A DNA stretch of 64,000 bases from an uncultured Clostridia bacterium (lineage in GTDB: Bacteria > Bacillota > Clostridia > Christensenellales > Borkfalkiaceae). Each line of letters begins with the position of its first letter. Within the stretch, counting starts at the first letter, position 1. The stretch is taken from contig CAKQRE010000042.1 in assembly GCA_934271265.1 (NCBI GenBank), positions 62,001-126,000 of the forward strand, written 5' to 3'. The notes beneath the pieces are model-generated. The model ran no database searches. It was not told the origin of the DNA and saw only the letters and a program-made list of their open reading frames with translations. The position numbers and the translations under genes were made by a program. Below, one piece after another: positions 16,702 through 25,477 of the stretch.

Positions 16702-17964
16702 ATGGAAAAACTGATCGTCCGGGGAAGAAAAAAATTATACGGAAAAATCGAAATAGCCGCCGCGAAAAACTCCGTACTGCCGTTGATGGCAGCCTGCGTT
16801 TTAAGAGGCGGAAAAACCGTCATAGAAAACTGTCCGAGAATATGCGACGTGATCGTAATGGGAAGGATCCTTCGGTCGCTCGGCGCAACAGTCTCGTTCG
16901 GGGAAAATTCGCTCGTCGTAAATGCGGACGGCGTTTGCCGCTACGATCTGCCTTGCGATCTCACGCGAAAGATCCGCGCTTCCGTCTTTCTTGCGGGCGC
17001 GCTCGTCGGACGGTTCGGAAGGGCTTCCGTCTGCCGTCCGGGCGGGTGCGATATCGGCAAAAGACCGATCGATATTCATCTTTCCGCCATGAGGGAACTC
17101 GGCGTTAAGGTCACGGAAGAGGAAGACTATCTTTTCCGCGACGTCACGGGGAGGGGCGGGGAAACGATCCTTTCTTTTCCGAGCGTCGGGGCAACGGAAA
17201 ATCTCGTGTTGCTTTCCGCCGCGAGAAAGGGGAGAACGGTGATCCGTAACGCCGCAAGGGAACCGGAGATCGTCGACCTCGCGCGGTATCTGAACGCCGC
17301 CGGCGCAAAGATCTTCGGGGCGGGCACGGAGACGATCACGATCGAGGGAACGGGAAAACTTTACGGCGGGGAAATGCGCTTTCGCCCTCTTTACGATCGT
17401 GCCGAAGCGGGAACTTTTCTCCTTGCGGGGGTCGCCTGCGGGGGCGAACTCTCTTTTTCGAAGGGTTCGCTCGCAAATCTGGACGAGGTTTTTAAAATTA
17501 TCGGGCAGAACGCTTGCAAAACGGACGCGAAAAATGATAAAATAGAAAGGGTGATCTTTCGCGAGGATCCGATCGGGTTCGGAAAGATCGTAACGGCGCC
17601 TTATCCGGGCGTTCCGACCGACCTGCAACCGCAACTCGCGGCGGCGTCCTGTTATTGCCGCGGCGAAACGGAGCTGACCGATCTCGTTTTTCCCGATCGG
17701 TTCGGTTATGCGGAAGAGCTTAAGAAAATACACGGCGGGATCCGCCTTGCGGGAAACACCCTTACCGTTTCCGGCGGAGGAGAACATACCGGCGCGAAGA
17801 TGACCGCGCGGGATCTCCGGGGCGGCGCCGCACTCGCGATCGCCGCGCTTGCCGCGGAAGGAGAGTCGGAGATCGCGGGGGCGGAACACATCGACCGCGG
17901 ATACGAACGATTTGAAAATAAACTGCGCTTGCTCGGCGCCGACGTTTTCCGGAAAGGAGAATGA
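16702..17964 (+). CDS. murA: UDP-N-acetylglucosamine 1-carboxyvinyltransferase
   Basis: A 420-residue enzyme that adds enolpyruvate from PEP to UDP-GlcNAc, the first committed step of peptidoglycan synthesis and the target of fosfomycin. It begins MEKLIVRGRKKLYGKIEIAA and has AAKNSVLPLMAA (N-terminal Lys/Asn motif) and the catalytic loop PGGCDIGKRPIDIH with Cys116, matching Cys115 of E. coli MurA; a Cys here implies fosfomycin sensitivity. I chose ATG 16702, with GAAGGA upstream, over an in-frame start at 16630 that would add 24 Arg-rich residues. The gene stands where murG/murC/murB usually lie. Confidence 0.95.
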   Translation: MEKLIVRGRKKLYGKIEIAAAKNSVLPLMAACVLRGGKTVIENCPRICDVIVMGRILRSLGATVSFGENSLVVNADGVCRYDLPCDLTRKIRASVFLAGALVGRFGRASVCRPGGCDIGKRPIDIHLSAMRELGVKVTEEEDYLFRDVTGRGGETILSFPSVGATENLVLLSAARKGRTVIRNAAREPEIVDLARYLNAAGAKIFGAGTETITIEGTGKLYGGEMRFRPLYDRAEAGTFLLAGVACGGELSFSKGSLANLDEVFKIIGQNACKTDAKNDKIERVIFREDPIGFGKIVTAPYPGVPTDLQPQLAAASCYCRGETELTDLVFPDRFGYAEELKKIHGGIRLAGNTLTVSGGGEHTGAKMTARDLRGGAALAIAALAAEGESEIAGAEHIDRGYERFENKLRLLGADVFRKGE

Positions 17965-18000
17965 GGCGGACGGGACAACGCCGCGCCTTGGAGTTTTACG

Positions 18001-18837
18001 ATGAGATACAGAAGATGGATCGTTTTAAGTACGATCGTCATTTACGTTTTAACGCTCGCGCTTGCCGTTATGTGGCTTTTGAAAGTGCGAGAAGTCGACG
18101 TCCGCGTGACGGAGACTTCTTCGGGAAGCACTGTTTATGCGGAATGCAACGAAAAACTGGAAAAAATGCTGCTCGGCAAAAAGCTTTTTTCCGTCTCGGC
18201 GGACGAGATCGTAACGGAACTCGAAAAAGATCCTTACGTTACGGTAAAAAGAGTGAAGCGTCGTTTCCCGGACGCCGTAGAGGTGGAGATCGAGGAGCGC
18301 GCCGAATGCTTCGCCGTGAAAAACGAAGAACTCTATTACATACTCGACCGCGATTACAATCTTCTGGATAAGAGAACGACGCTTGAAAAAGAGGGCGGAG
18401 CGGGGAAGATCCTGCCCGTGGAAGTGAAAAACGTGAAACTCGGCTTTGCCGCCTTCCGCGTCGGAAAGCCGATCACCTATGACGAAACGGGAATGTTCGG
18501 CTATGCCGTGCGCCTTTTCCGTTCTCTCGACGATCTGAACTTTCTGAAATCCATTACCGTGTACGGTTCGGGCGGAGAAAAGGAAGAAAGAATTTACCTC
18601 AATACCGAAACGGGCGTAAGCCTTGAATTCCGGTTCGCCGTTCCCCGCGGGCTTTCTTCTTCGTCGAAGGGGGAGATCGCTGCGGCGAGAAATACGCTTT
18701 GCGATAAGATCGGGGAAGTGAAAGCCGCTTACGACGCTTTTACCGAAAAACAGAAGTCGGAAGGATATTACCTCGTGTATATGACGGACGACGCTTTTTC
18801 CGTCCGTACGGAATACACCGTGCGAGCGGAGTCGTGA
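18001..18837 (+). CDS. ftsQ: Cell division protein FtsQ/DivIB
   Basis: A 278-residue bitopic protein of the divisome. A short cytoplasmic tail (MRYRRWIVL) is followed by a transmembrane segment at about residues 8-26. A POTRA domain follows (GKKLFSVSADEIVTELEKDP and VKRRFPDAVEVEIEER) and then the beta domain. These POTRA motifs are diagnostic. It would form a complex with FtsL and DivIC outside the membrane. ATG at 18001 lies 36 bases after murA. It is the last gene before a terminator and a new promoter in front of ftsA. Confidence 0.9.
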   Translation: MRYRRWIVLSTIVIYVLTLALAVMWLLKVREVDVRVTETSSGSTVYAECNEKLEKMLLGKKLFSVSADEIVTELEKDPYVTVKRVKRRFPDAVEVEIEERAECFAVKNEELYYILDRDYNLLDKRTTLEKEGGAGKILPVEVKNVKLGFAAFRVGKPITYDETGMFGYAVRLFRSLDDLNFLKSITVYGSGGEKEERIYLNTETGVSLEFRFAVPRGLSSSSKGEIAAARNTLCDKIGEVKAAYDAFTEKQKSEGYYLVYMTDDAFSVRTEYTVRAES

Positions 18838-18876
18838 ATAACGGTTTTCTTTTAAAAACACAATCGTCTTCGGCAG

Positions 18877-18912
18877 ATGCCGGACAAGAGTAATACGAAC
18901 CTTGCCCGGCAT
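18877..18912. repeat. 36-bp dispersed palindrome, copy 1
   Basis: An imperfect palindrome: ATGCCGGACAAG at the left, CTTGCCCGGCAT at the right, with an asymmetric AGTAATACGAAC centre. Near-identical copies occur at 25478, 33595 and 54414. It lies between ftsQ and its terminator, so it would be transcribed as a hairpin in the 3' UTR. Confidence 0.85.
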
Positions 18913-18916
18913 GAAG

Positions 18917-18956
18917 CGCCCGCGCGGTCTTTTTTCACCGTGCGAGCGTTTTTTTT
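18917..18956 (+). terminator. Intrinsic terminator after ftsQ
   Basis: CGCCCGCGCGGT (18917-18928) pairs with ACCGTGCGAGCG (18937-18948) with one mismatch and one wobble. Eight T residues follow. It ends the mraZ-ftsQ transcription unit. Confidence 0.9.
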
Positions 18957-18989
18957 GCGATTCTTTCATGAAAAGAGATTGCGAAAACA

Positions 18990-19018
18990 TTGACAAACGA
19001 GGCATAATATAATATAAT
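18990..19018 (+). promoter_or_regulatory. Consensus promoter for ftsA-ftsZ
   Basis: TTGACA (18990-18995), 17-bp spacer, TATAAT (19013-19018), within a run of overlapping TATAAT-like boxes. It gives ftsAZ, and perhaps the pfl genes behind them, a strong start of their own. The leader to the ftsA ATG is about 130 nt. Confidence 0.88.
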
Positions 19019-19155
19019 ATTTATGATTCTTTCCCTATATTATATTGTCGCGAGACAGGGGAAGGAGCGCGGCGGGGAAACGCCCGCTTGCGGAAACCTG
19101 CGTTTCGGGGAAAGTTCTCCTACGCGGAGCGAAAGAAAAACACGGCGGTCGGCTT

Positions 19156-20304
19156 ATGGTTCAAAGCGGCGTCGCGGTTTTAGACGTCGGTTCTTCAAAA
19201 ATTACGGCGATCTTCGGAGACAGGGGCGTGAACGGCACGTTTGCCGTGAAAGCTTATGCCGAAGTGCCTTATAACGGTTTTGCCGAAGGTCGTTTTTTCG
19301 ACGAAGAGGAAACGGAAAAAGCCGTTTCGCAAGCCGTATCGGAAATTGCGGACAACGTGCGTTGTCCCGTAACCGAGGTGTGCGTCGGCGTGCCCGGTGC
19401 GTTTGTCCGTCTGGAGAACAGAAAGTATAAGATCGCGCTTAAGAAAAAGAGAAAAATTAAAAACGGGGATATCACCGATCTGTTCGACGCGGGTCGCAGG
19501 CTCGTGGAGATTGCCGGATACGAAGTCATTTCCGAATCGGCGATCTATTTCGCGCTGGACGACAACAGGAAAGTATTCGATCCGATCGGAAACGTATCCG
19601 ACGCGCTCGGCGGCAATCTCACGTATTTCCTTGCGGAAAACTATTTCGTCGTTACGATGAAAAAGGCATTGTCGCAGGCAGGCGTGACGAAGACGGATTT
19701 CGTGTTCGACGGTTTTGCCGAGGGGACGTTTCTCCTTGCGAAAGAACAGAGAGAGACTCCCGTTCTTCTTGTCGATTCGGGATATATCGCCACGACTTCG
19801 TCCATTCTTCTCGGAGACGGCGTAGTTGCGAAAGATTCTTTCGATTTCGGCGGAGGGTACGTCACGGCGGCGCTTCTGGAAAAATATTCTCTTTCTCTCG
19901 ATTCGGCGGAAAAACTGAAAAGAACGATCAATCTCGGATTTTCCGATCCGGGAGAGAGCGTATACCGCGTCGATACCGAAGAGGGGCTGCGCGAGTTTCC
20001 CGTCAGGGACGTAAACGAGATCGCGGTGGAGTGTCTGGACGTGCTTGCCGGCAATATCGACACGCTGCTCGAAGAAAATATTTTAAGAACGCGTTCTCCC
20101 GTGCGCGTTTATCTCACGGGGGGCGGCGTATCCTGCATGCGCGGAGCAAAAGAGCACATTGCGGGCAGGATCGGGCTGGCGGTCGAAATTCTGAAACCGC
20201 CCGTTCCCCATTACAACAAACCTTACGAATCTTCAAAACTCGGCATTCTCGATTACGCGCTGAGAAAAAAAGAAGAAAAAAAGAAAAAGTTTCTGTTTTT
20301 CTGA
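19156..20304 (+). CDS. ftsA: Cell division protein FtsA
   Basis: A 382-residue actin-fold protein that tethers FtsZ to the membrane. ATPase motifs: VAVLDVGSSKITAIFG (phosphate 1), LLVDSGYIATT (phosphate 2) and VYLTGGGVSCMRG (adenosine). The 1C domain characteristic of FtsA is seen around CVGVPGAFVRLENRK. I start it at ATG 19156, giving the family-typical N-terminus; the frame is open back to a TTG at 19045 but that would add 37 Gly/Arg-rich residues. The ribosome site is weak. The C-terminal tail KKEEKKKKFLFF is short and very basic and is a poor match to the usual amphipathic helix. Confidence 0.88.
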   Translation: MVQSGVAVLDVGSSKITAIFGDRGVNGTFAVKAYAEVPYNGFAEGRFFDEEETEKAVSQAVSEIADNVRCPVTEVCVGVPGAFVRLENRKYKIALKKKRKIKNGDITDLFDAGRRLVEIAGYEVISESAIYFALDDNRKVFDPIGNVSDALGGNLTYFLAENYFVVTMKKALSQAGVTKTDFVFDGFAEGTFLLAKEQRETPVLLVDSGYIATTSSILLGDGVVAKDSFDFGGGYVTAALLEKYSLSLDSAEKLKRTINLGFSDPGESVYRVDTEEGLREFPVRDVNEIAVECLDVLAGNIDTLLEENILRTRSPVRVYLTGGGVSCMRGAKEHIAGRIGLAVEILKPPVPHYNKPYESSKLGILDYALRKKEEKKKKFLFF

Positions 20305-20397
20305 CGGCGGAACGCGTTTCCGTCTGTCGGAGCGATTATATTTATTCATGCCGGAAGAGGGAACGGTTCCCGCCGGCGTATACGGAGGAAATTCATT

Positions 20398-21906
20398 ATG
20401 ACCGAAGAAGAAATGAACCAGGGGCTCAATATATGCAAAATTAAAGTCATCGGCGTGGGCGGCGCGGGAAGCAACGCCGTGAACCGCATGATCGAACTCG
20501 ATATCAAAAGCGCGCAGTTCGCCTGCGTCAATACCGATCAGCAGGCGTTGATGCTTTCGAGGGTCGCGCCGGAAAACAGACTTTCCATCGGTAAAAATCT
20601 TACGAAAGGTCTCGGCGCCGGATCCGATCCCGAAGTGGGCGAAAAAGCGGCGGAAGAATCGAAAGACGAAATCGAGAAACTCGTGGAAGGGGTCGATCTC
20701 CTTTTCATCGCCGCCGGTATGGGGGGCGGCACGGGCACGGGCGCTGCGCCCGTCATCGCGAAAACGGCGAAAGAAAAAGGGTGCGTAACGGTAGCCGTCG
20801 TGACGAAACCCTTCGCGTTTGAAGGAAAGAAGAGAGAAGAAAACGCAAAAAAAGGGATCGCGAATTTAAGCAAATACGTCGATACGATCGTGATTATCCC
20901 CAATGATAAACTTCTGGAAGCTCTTCCCAACGACATCAGCATGATCGACGCATTGAAATATGCGGACGATAATCTTCGCCAGGGTATCTGCGGCATTGCG
21001 GATCTGATCTCTACCCCCGCGATGATCAATCTCGACTTTGCGGACGTTCGCGCGATCATCTCCAATCAGGGGCTCGCGCATATGGGCGTAGGCAGAGCGA
21101 AAGGCGAAAACCGCGTCGTGGAAGCGGTGAGACAGGCTGTCAGCAGCCCTCTTCTCGAAACGACGATCGAAGGAGCGCGCGGCGTGATCATCAACGTGAC
21201 GGGCGGAAAAGATCTTACCCTCGGGCAGGTATATGAGGCGGCTCGTCTCGTGCAGGGCGTGGTGGACAGTTCGGCGAATATCATTTTCGGTGCGAACGTC
21301 AGCGAAGAATTGCAGGAAGAGATCGAGATCACCGTCATTGCGACGGGCTTTGTCGGGAAAGAAGCGGGCGGTGGAAAATCGCACGGCGATTCCGGTACGA
21401 GGCAGGCTTTCAATAACCTGATGAAAGAGCAGCCGAAACCGCAGGCGCAAACGTTGAATCGTCCGCAACAGACGGCGGAACCGAACGGCTACTCCAATGC
21501 CGCTCAGCAGAACGCGGGGCAACAGTATGCCGCTCCTCAGGGGTATCCTCAGCAGGGCGAATACCGCCAGTCGCAGGAACAGGCGTTCCGTCAGGCACCT
21601 CAAGGGTATCCGCAGCAGAACGAGTATCGTCAGCCGCAGGAGCAGGCGTTCCGTCAGGCTCCTCAGCAGGATTATGCGAATCGCGGCTATGAACGCCCGG
21701 GTCAGCAGTATACGGGGCAACAGGGATATTCTCAGCAGGGGCAGACCGGTTACGATCCGCAACAGCAGGCTTCCTACCGTCAGAACCCCGCGAGAGAAGA
21801 AGCGGAAAATTATCAGAACGGAACTTCTCAGTCGCAGCAGAACGGCGAACAGCAGAACGGAAAAGAACTGCCTTCTTTCATGAAGAGACTTTTCGGGAAG
21901 AAATGA
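20398..21906 (+). CDS. ftsZ: Cell division protein FtsZ with a Gln-rich repeat linker
   Basis: The tubulin-like GTPase that forms the Z ring. The nucleotide loop GVGGAGSNAVNRM is at about residues 19-31, the tubulin signature GGGTGTG at 109-115, and the T7 loop MINLDFADV near 204-212. The globular part ends near residue 320. It is followed by a Gln/Pro/Tyr-rich linker of about 165 residues containing two near-perfect 21-residue repeats (PQGYPQQ-EYRQ-QEQAFRQA), and then the C-terminal peptide ELPSFMKRLFGKK that binds FtsA and other partners. At 502 residues it is far longer than usual (about 380). ATG 20398 follows GGAGGAAATTC. Confidence 0.97.
   Translation: MTEEEMNQGLNICKIKVIGVGGAGSNAVNRMIELDIKSAQFACVNTDQQALMLSRVAPENRLSIGKNLTKGLGAGSDPEVGEKAAEESKDEIEKLVEGVDLLFIAAGMGGGTGTGAAPVIAKTAKEKGCVTVAVVTKPFAFEGKKREENAKKGIANLSKYVDTIVIIPNDKLLEALPNDISMIDALKYADDNLRQGICGIADLISTPAMINLDFADVRAIISNQGLAHMGVGRAKGENRVVEAVRQAVSSPLLETTIEGARGVIINVTGGKDLTLGQVYEAARLVQGVVDSSANIIFGANVSEELQEEIEITVIATGFVGKEAGGGKSHGDSGTRQAFNNLMKEQPKPQAQTLNRPQQTAEPNGYSNAAQQNAGQQYAAPQGYPQQGEYRQSQEQAFRQAPQGYPQQNEYRQPQEQAFRQAPQQDYANRGYERPGQQYTGQQGYSQQGQTGYDPQQQASYRQNPAREEAENYQNGTSQSQQNGEQQNGKELPSFMKRLFGKK
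21535..21660 (+). repeat. Two 63-bp tandem repeats inside ftsZ
   Basis: Units at 21535-21597 and 21598-21660 encode PQGYPQQGEYRQSQEQAFRQA-type repeats differing at only two residues. A third, decayed unit starts at 21661 (PQQDYANRG). Copy-number change would alter FtsZ linker length without breaking the frame. Confidence 0.85.
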
Positions 21907-21910
21907 TCTC

Positions 21911-22654
21911 GTGAAGGGCAGGATACATTCTTTCGAATCTTTCGGTACGGTGGACGGTCCCGGGATACGCTTCGTCGTATTCATGCAGGGGTGCCCCATG
22001 CGCTGTCTGTATTGCCATAACCCCGACACGCAGAGCGTTGCCGGCGGCACGGAGTACGAGGCGAAGGACGTTGCGGAAAGAGTTCTGAAATATCGAAATT
22101 ATTTCGGCGAAGAAGGGGGCGTGACCGTCAGCGGCGGCGAACCCCTTCTGCAGATCGGTTTCGTGACCGAGCTTTTCGCCTTGTTGAAGAAAGAGGGGAT
22201 TTCAACTTGCGTCGATACGTCCGGTATCGTTTTCACAAGGGGAGAGCCCTTTCTTTCCTCTCTCGACGACCTTCTGAAAGTCACCGATCTTTTCCTGCTC
22301 GATATCAAGCAGATCGACGAAGGAAAACATAAAGTTCTCACGGGGCAGTCGAATCGCCCGATCCTTGATTTTGCACGTTATCTGAGCGAAAAGGGGGCGA
22401 GAGCCTGGCTTCGCTACGTTCTCGTTCCCGGCTATACGGACGACGAAGAAGACGTTTCCGGGCTTTGCGATTTCGTGAAAAATCAGCGGTGTTTCGTGAA
22501 AGCGGAAGTTTTACCTTATCACACGATGGGGATCGTGAAATACAGATCGCTCGGCATTCCGTATCGTCTGGAGGGGGTCGAGCCTCCGTCGAAAGAGAGC
22601 GTGAAACAGGTTTCCGACCGGTTGAAAGCCGCCGTTTCGTCTCACGGAGAATAA
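21911..22654 (+). CDS. pflA: Pyruvate formate-lyase activating enzyme
   Basis: A 247-residue radical SAM enzyme that generates the glycyl radical on pyruvate formate-lyase. The CX3CX2C iron-sulfur motif is C28-x3-C32-x2-C35 in MQGCPMRCLYCHNPDT. The FESFGTVDGPGIRFVVF N-terminus, the GGVTVSGGEPLLQ SAM motif and the DTSGIV segment are typical of PflA. The start is GTG at 21911, only four bases after the ftsZ stop, so it is likely read from the ftsA-ftsZ transcript. Its substrate is almost certainly the glycyl-radical protein encoded at 25118. Confidence 0.96.
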   Translation: MKGRIHSFESFGTVDGPGIRFVVFMQGCPMRCLYCHNPDTQSVAGGTEYEAKDVAERVLKYRNYFGEEGGVTVSGGEPLLQIGFVTELFALLKKEGISTCVDTSGIVFTRGEPFLSSLDDLLKVTDLFLLDIKQIDEGKHKVLTGQSNRPILDFARYLSEKGARAWLRYVLVPGYTDDEEDVSGLCDFVKNQRCFVKAEVLPYHTMGIVKYRSLGIPYRLEGVEPPSKESVKQVSDRLKAAVSSHGE

Positions 22655-22708
22655 AACGTTCCGTGCGTGTGAAAACGGCGATCCCGGCACATACTAAGTA
22701 AGGCAATT

Positions 22709-23029
22709 ATGGATAAATTACGTAATGCAAACGGCACGGTGATCGTTGCGGGGGGATATTCCTGCGGCGGTTGCGCCGAACTCGGTTCGTCCGTAAAGAC
22801 GATCGAAAGCGAGTTTCCGGGAACGGAATTTTTCTACGTTTCGGCGGAAACGGACGGCGACGTCTTCCGCGAGAAAGGGATCGACAGGATCCCCTGTACG
22901 ATCGTTCTGATGGGCGGAAACGAGGTCGCTCGTTGCTACGGGTATCAGCCGCCCGAGATCCTTTCTCTCTGGCTGAAAAACAAAATCGGGCTTTCTGCGA
23001 AGACGGATCCCGGCAAAGCGAAAAAATGA
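22709..23029 (+). CDS. Thioredoxin-like protein with CGGC active site
   Basis: A 106-residue protein with a thioredoxin-like pattern: a beta strand (TVIVAGGY), the redox motif CGGC (Cys19-Cys22), and the GIDRIPCTIVLMGGNEVARCYGY stretch where the Ile-Pro stands for the cis-proline of the fold. It has further cysteines at IPC and ARC. It lies between pflA and the pyruvate formate-lyase gene, 54 and 34 bases away, which suggests a role in anaerobic redox handling of that system, for example reducing a disulfide; this is inference. ATG 22709 has a modest AAGG site. Confidence 0.75.
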   Translation: MDKLRNANGTVIVAGGYSCGGCAELGSSVKTIESEFPGTEFFYVSAETDGDVFREKGIDRIPCTIVLMGGNEVARCYGYQPPEILSLWLKNKIGLSAKTDPGKAKK

Positions 23030-23063
23030 CGGGGAAGAAGTTTTCCCGTAAAGAGGTACTATC

Positions 23064-25097
23064 ATGAATTTTGAAAAAGAATGGGCAGGATTTCGCCCGG
23101 GCAACTGGTCGAACGGCGAAGTCGACGTAAGAGACTTTATTCAGAAAAACTATACCCCGTACGAGGGAGACGGTTCCTTTCTGGAGGGAGCGACCGAAGA
23201 CACTACGGCTTTATGGCAGGATATTCTGAAATTATCCGCCGAGGAAAGGGAAAAGGGCGGCGTTCTCGATGCCGACACGAAGATCGTTTCCACCATCACG
23301 AGCCATGCGCCCGGTTATATCGACAAAGAGAGAGAAAAGATCGTAGGCTTGCAGACGGATAAACCCTTCAAACGCGCCCTTCAGCCTTTCGGCGGGATCA
23401 AAATGGCGGAGCAGGCTCTTGCCATGTACGGTTACACGATCGATCCTTCCGTAAAGGAGATCTTCACGAAATACAGAACGACCCATAACGACGGCGTTTT
23501 CTCCGCTTATACGCCGGAAATGCGCCTTGCCCGCCATGCACACATTCTCACGGGGCTTCCCGACACGTACGGCAGAGGCAGAATCGTGGGCGATTACAGA
23601 AGGATCGCGCTGTACGGCGTCGATTACCTGATCGCCAAAAAGGAAGAAGACAAGTTTTACGTGAACGGAGACATGACGGAAGAGACCGTCCGCAAGAGAG
23701 AAGAGCTTACCATGCAGGTGAAAGCTCTCGGCGAGCTGAAACAGATGGCGGCTTCTTACGGGTATGATATCTCCAAGCCCGCAACGAACGCGAAAGAGGC
23801 GATCCAGTGGCTGTATTTCGGTTATCTTGCCGCCGTGAAAGATCAGAACGGCGCGGCAATGAGTATCGGCAGAAATACGTCCTTCCTCGATATTTATATC
23901 GAAAGAGATCTGGAAAACGGCGTTCTTACCGAGAAGGAAGCGCAGGAGCTGATCGATCAGTTCGTCATGAAACTCAGGATCATCAAATTCATGAGGATCA
24001 GAGAATACAACGAACTTTTCAGCGGCGATCCCACCTGGGTAACGGAATCGGTCGGCGGAATGGGAACGGACGGCAGAACGCTCGTCACGAAAACGAGCTT
24101 CCGTATCCTTCACACCCTCGAAAACTTAGGACCCGCGCCGGAGCCGAATCTGACCGTCCTCTGGTCCACGAGACTTCCCGCGGGGTTCAAGCTTTTCTGT
24201 GCCGATCTCTCCATCAAAACTTCTTCTATTCAGTATGAAAACGACGATCTGATGCGCCCCGATATGGGTGACGACTACTGCATTGCCTGCTGCGTTTCGA
24301 GCATGCGCGAAGGCAAGGATATGCAGTTCTTCGGCGCGAGAGCAAACCTTGCAAAATGCCTTCTCTATGCGATCAACGGCGGAAAGGACGAGCTTCTGCT
24401 CGACAAAAAAACGGGAAAACCCGTTCAGGTTTCGCCCGCGTTCGAAGGCGTGCAGGGAGACGACGCGCTTGATTATAACGACGTGATGAAGAAATTCGAC
24501 ACGATGATGGATTGGCTCGCGGGACTTTACGTCAACACGCTGAACCTGATCCATTTCATGCACGATAAATATTCCTACGAAGCTTTGGAAATGGCTTTAC
24601 ACGATACGGACGTTCATCGTCTGTTCGCAACGGGCGTTGCCGGACTTTCCTGCGCAGCGGACAGCTTATCCGCGATCCGCTATGCGAAAGTATATCCCGT
24701 CCGCAACGAATTCGGCATCGTCACCGATTTCCGCATCGAAGGGGATTATCCGAAGTACGGCAACAACGACGACCGTGCCGATTCGATCGCGATCGATATC
24801 GTAAAGCGTTTCATGAAGAAGATCGGCAGCCATCCGACGTACCGCAACGCCGTTCCCACGATGAGCCTTCTTACGATCACTTCGAACGTCGTTTACGGCA
24901 AGAAAACGGGTACCACGCCGGACGGCAGAAAGGCAGGCGAACCGCTTGCACCCGGCGCGAATCCCATGCACGGCAGAGACCACAGCGGCGCGCTCGCTTC
25001 GCTCGAATCGGTTGCGAAACTTCCGTTCGGCTATGCGAGAGACGGTATTTCCAACACCTTCAGCGTAACGCCCGAGTCTCTCGGAAGAGACAACTGA
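23064..25097 (+). CDS. pflB: Pyruvate formate-lyase, catalytic subunit lacking the glycyl-radical domain
   Basis: A 677-residue formate C-acetyltransferase (pyruvate + CoA to acetyl-CoA + formate). The catalytic cysteines are Cys409-Cys410 in [12 protein letters not shown], matching Cys418-Cys419 of E. coli Pfl[20 protein letters not shown] and the C-terminal [20 protein letters not shown] also match. E. coli PflB is about 760 residues. This protein stops at [13 protein letters not shown], just before the glycyl-radical region, which is supplied by the separate gene at 25118 in a different frame. The ATG follows AAAGAGGTACTATC. It should be inactive alone and needs the small protein. Confidence 0.95.
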   Translation: MNFEKEWAGFRPGNWSNGEVDVRDFIQKNYTPYEGDGSFLEGATEDTTALWQDILKLSAEEREKGGVLDADTKIVSTITSHAPGYIDKEREKIVGLQTDKPFKRALQPFGGIKMAEQALAMYGYTIDPSVKEIFTKYRTTHNDGVFSAYTPEMRLARHAHILTGLPDTYGRGRIVGDYRRIALYGVDYLIAKKEEDKFYVNGDMTEETVRKREELTMQVKALGELKQMAASYGYDISKPATNAKEAIQWLYFGYLAAVKDQNGAAMSIGRNTSFLDIYIERDLENGVLTEKEAQELIDQFVMKLRIIKFMRIREYNELFSGDPTWVTESVGGMGTDGRTLVTKTSFRILHTLENLGPAPEPNLTVLWSTRLPAGFKLFCADLSIKTSSIQYENDDLMRPDMGDDYCIACCVSSMREGKDMQFFGARANLAKCLLYAINGGKDELLLDKKTGKPVQVSPAFEGVQGDDALDYNDVMKKFDTMMDWLAGLYVNTLNLIHFMHDKYSYEALEMALHDTDVHRLFATGVAGLSCAADSLSAIRYAKVYPVRNEFGIVTDFRIEGDYPKYGNNDDRADSIAIDIVKRFMKKIGSHPTYRNAVPTMSLLTITSNVVYGKKTGTTPDGRKAGEPLAPGANPMHGRDHSGALASLESVAKLPFGYARDGISNTFSVTPESLGRDN

Positions 25098-25117
25098 CAA
25101 ACAGGAGGTAAAGTTTT

Positions 25118-25348
25118 ATGTCCAGAAAAGAAAATCTCGTCAATATGATCGACGGTTATGTAAAAGACGGCGGATATCACCTTAACGTTAACGTGTTCAA
25201 CCGCGAAACTCTTCTGGATGCGCAGGCGCATCCGGAAAAATATCCTCAGCTCACCATTCGCGTCAGCGGGTATGCCGTCAACTTCAATAAACTCACGAAG
25301 GAACAGCAGGACGAAGTGATCTCGAGAACCATTCACGAAAGCATGTAA
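25118..25348 (+). CDS. Stand-alone glycyl-radical domain of pyruvate formate-lyase
   Basis: A 76-residue protein equal to the C-terminus of classical PflB. It contains [20 protein letters not shown] and the radical loop RVSGYAVNF with the radical Gly at residue 51. It ends [16 protein letters not shown], close to the E. coli PflB end. It has its own strong ribosome site (AGGAGGTAAAGTTTT) and ATG 20 bases after the pflB stop, in another frame, so this is not a sequencing frameshift. It resembles GrcA/YfiD spare-part proteins in role, but here the main enzyme has no radical domain of its own, so it must be an essential subunit. Confidence 0.93.
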   Translation: MSRKENLVNMIDGYVKDGGYHLNVNVFNRETLLDAQAHPEKYPQLTIRVSGYAVNFNKLTKEQQDEVISRTIHESM

Positions 25349-25350
25349 TC

Positions 25351-25371
25351 CGTTTCGTTCTTGCCCGGCAT
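25351..25371 (-). repeat. Half copy of the 36-bp palindrome
   Basis: Read on the minus strand, ATGCCGGGCAAGAACGAAAC, matching the outer arm of element B (26230-26507) and of the 36-bp palindrome. It starts two bases after the stop of the glycyl-radical gene. Confidence 0.65.
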
Positions 25372-25376
25372 CGGAA

Positions 25377-25413
25377 AAACCGAGGATCGTTTTTTTGATC
25401 TTCGGTTTTTTTT
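25377..25413 (+). terminator. Intrinsic terminator after the pfl genes
   Basis: AACCGAGGATC pairs with GATCTTCGGTT (one wobble) around a GTTTTTTT loop and runs into eight T residues. It ends the ftsA-ftsZ-pfl transcription unit. Confidence 0.9.
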
Positions 25414-25477
25414 GACGCGTTGCCGATATTTTCCGTAAAATACTTTTCAAGAGTTTTCGGGATTGTTTCTGCATCGT

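Noticed and set aside
20866..22050. A 394-codon minus-strand frame across ftsZ and pflA
   Set aside because: Antisense shadow; its Leu/Arg repeats are the complement of the Gln-rich ftsZ repeats.
25118..25348. The small glycyl-radical gene as a mere frameshift product of pflB
   Set aside because: It has its own ribosome site and ATG, is separated by 20 bases from a stop codon, and no single base change would give a natural fusion without also removing the ribosome-site spacer.
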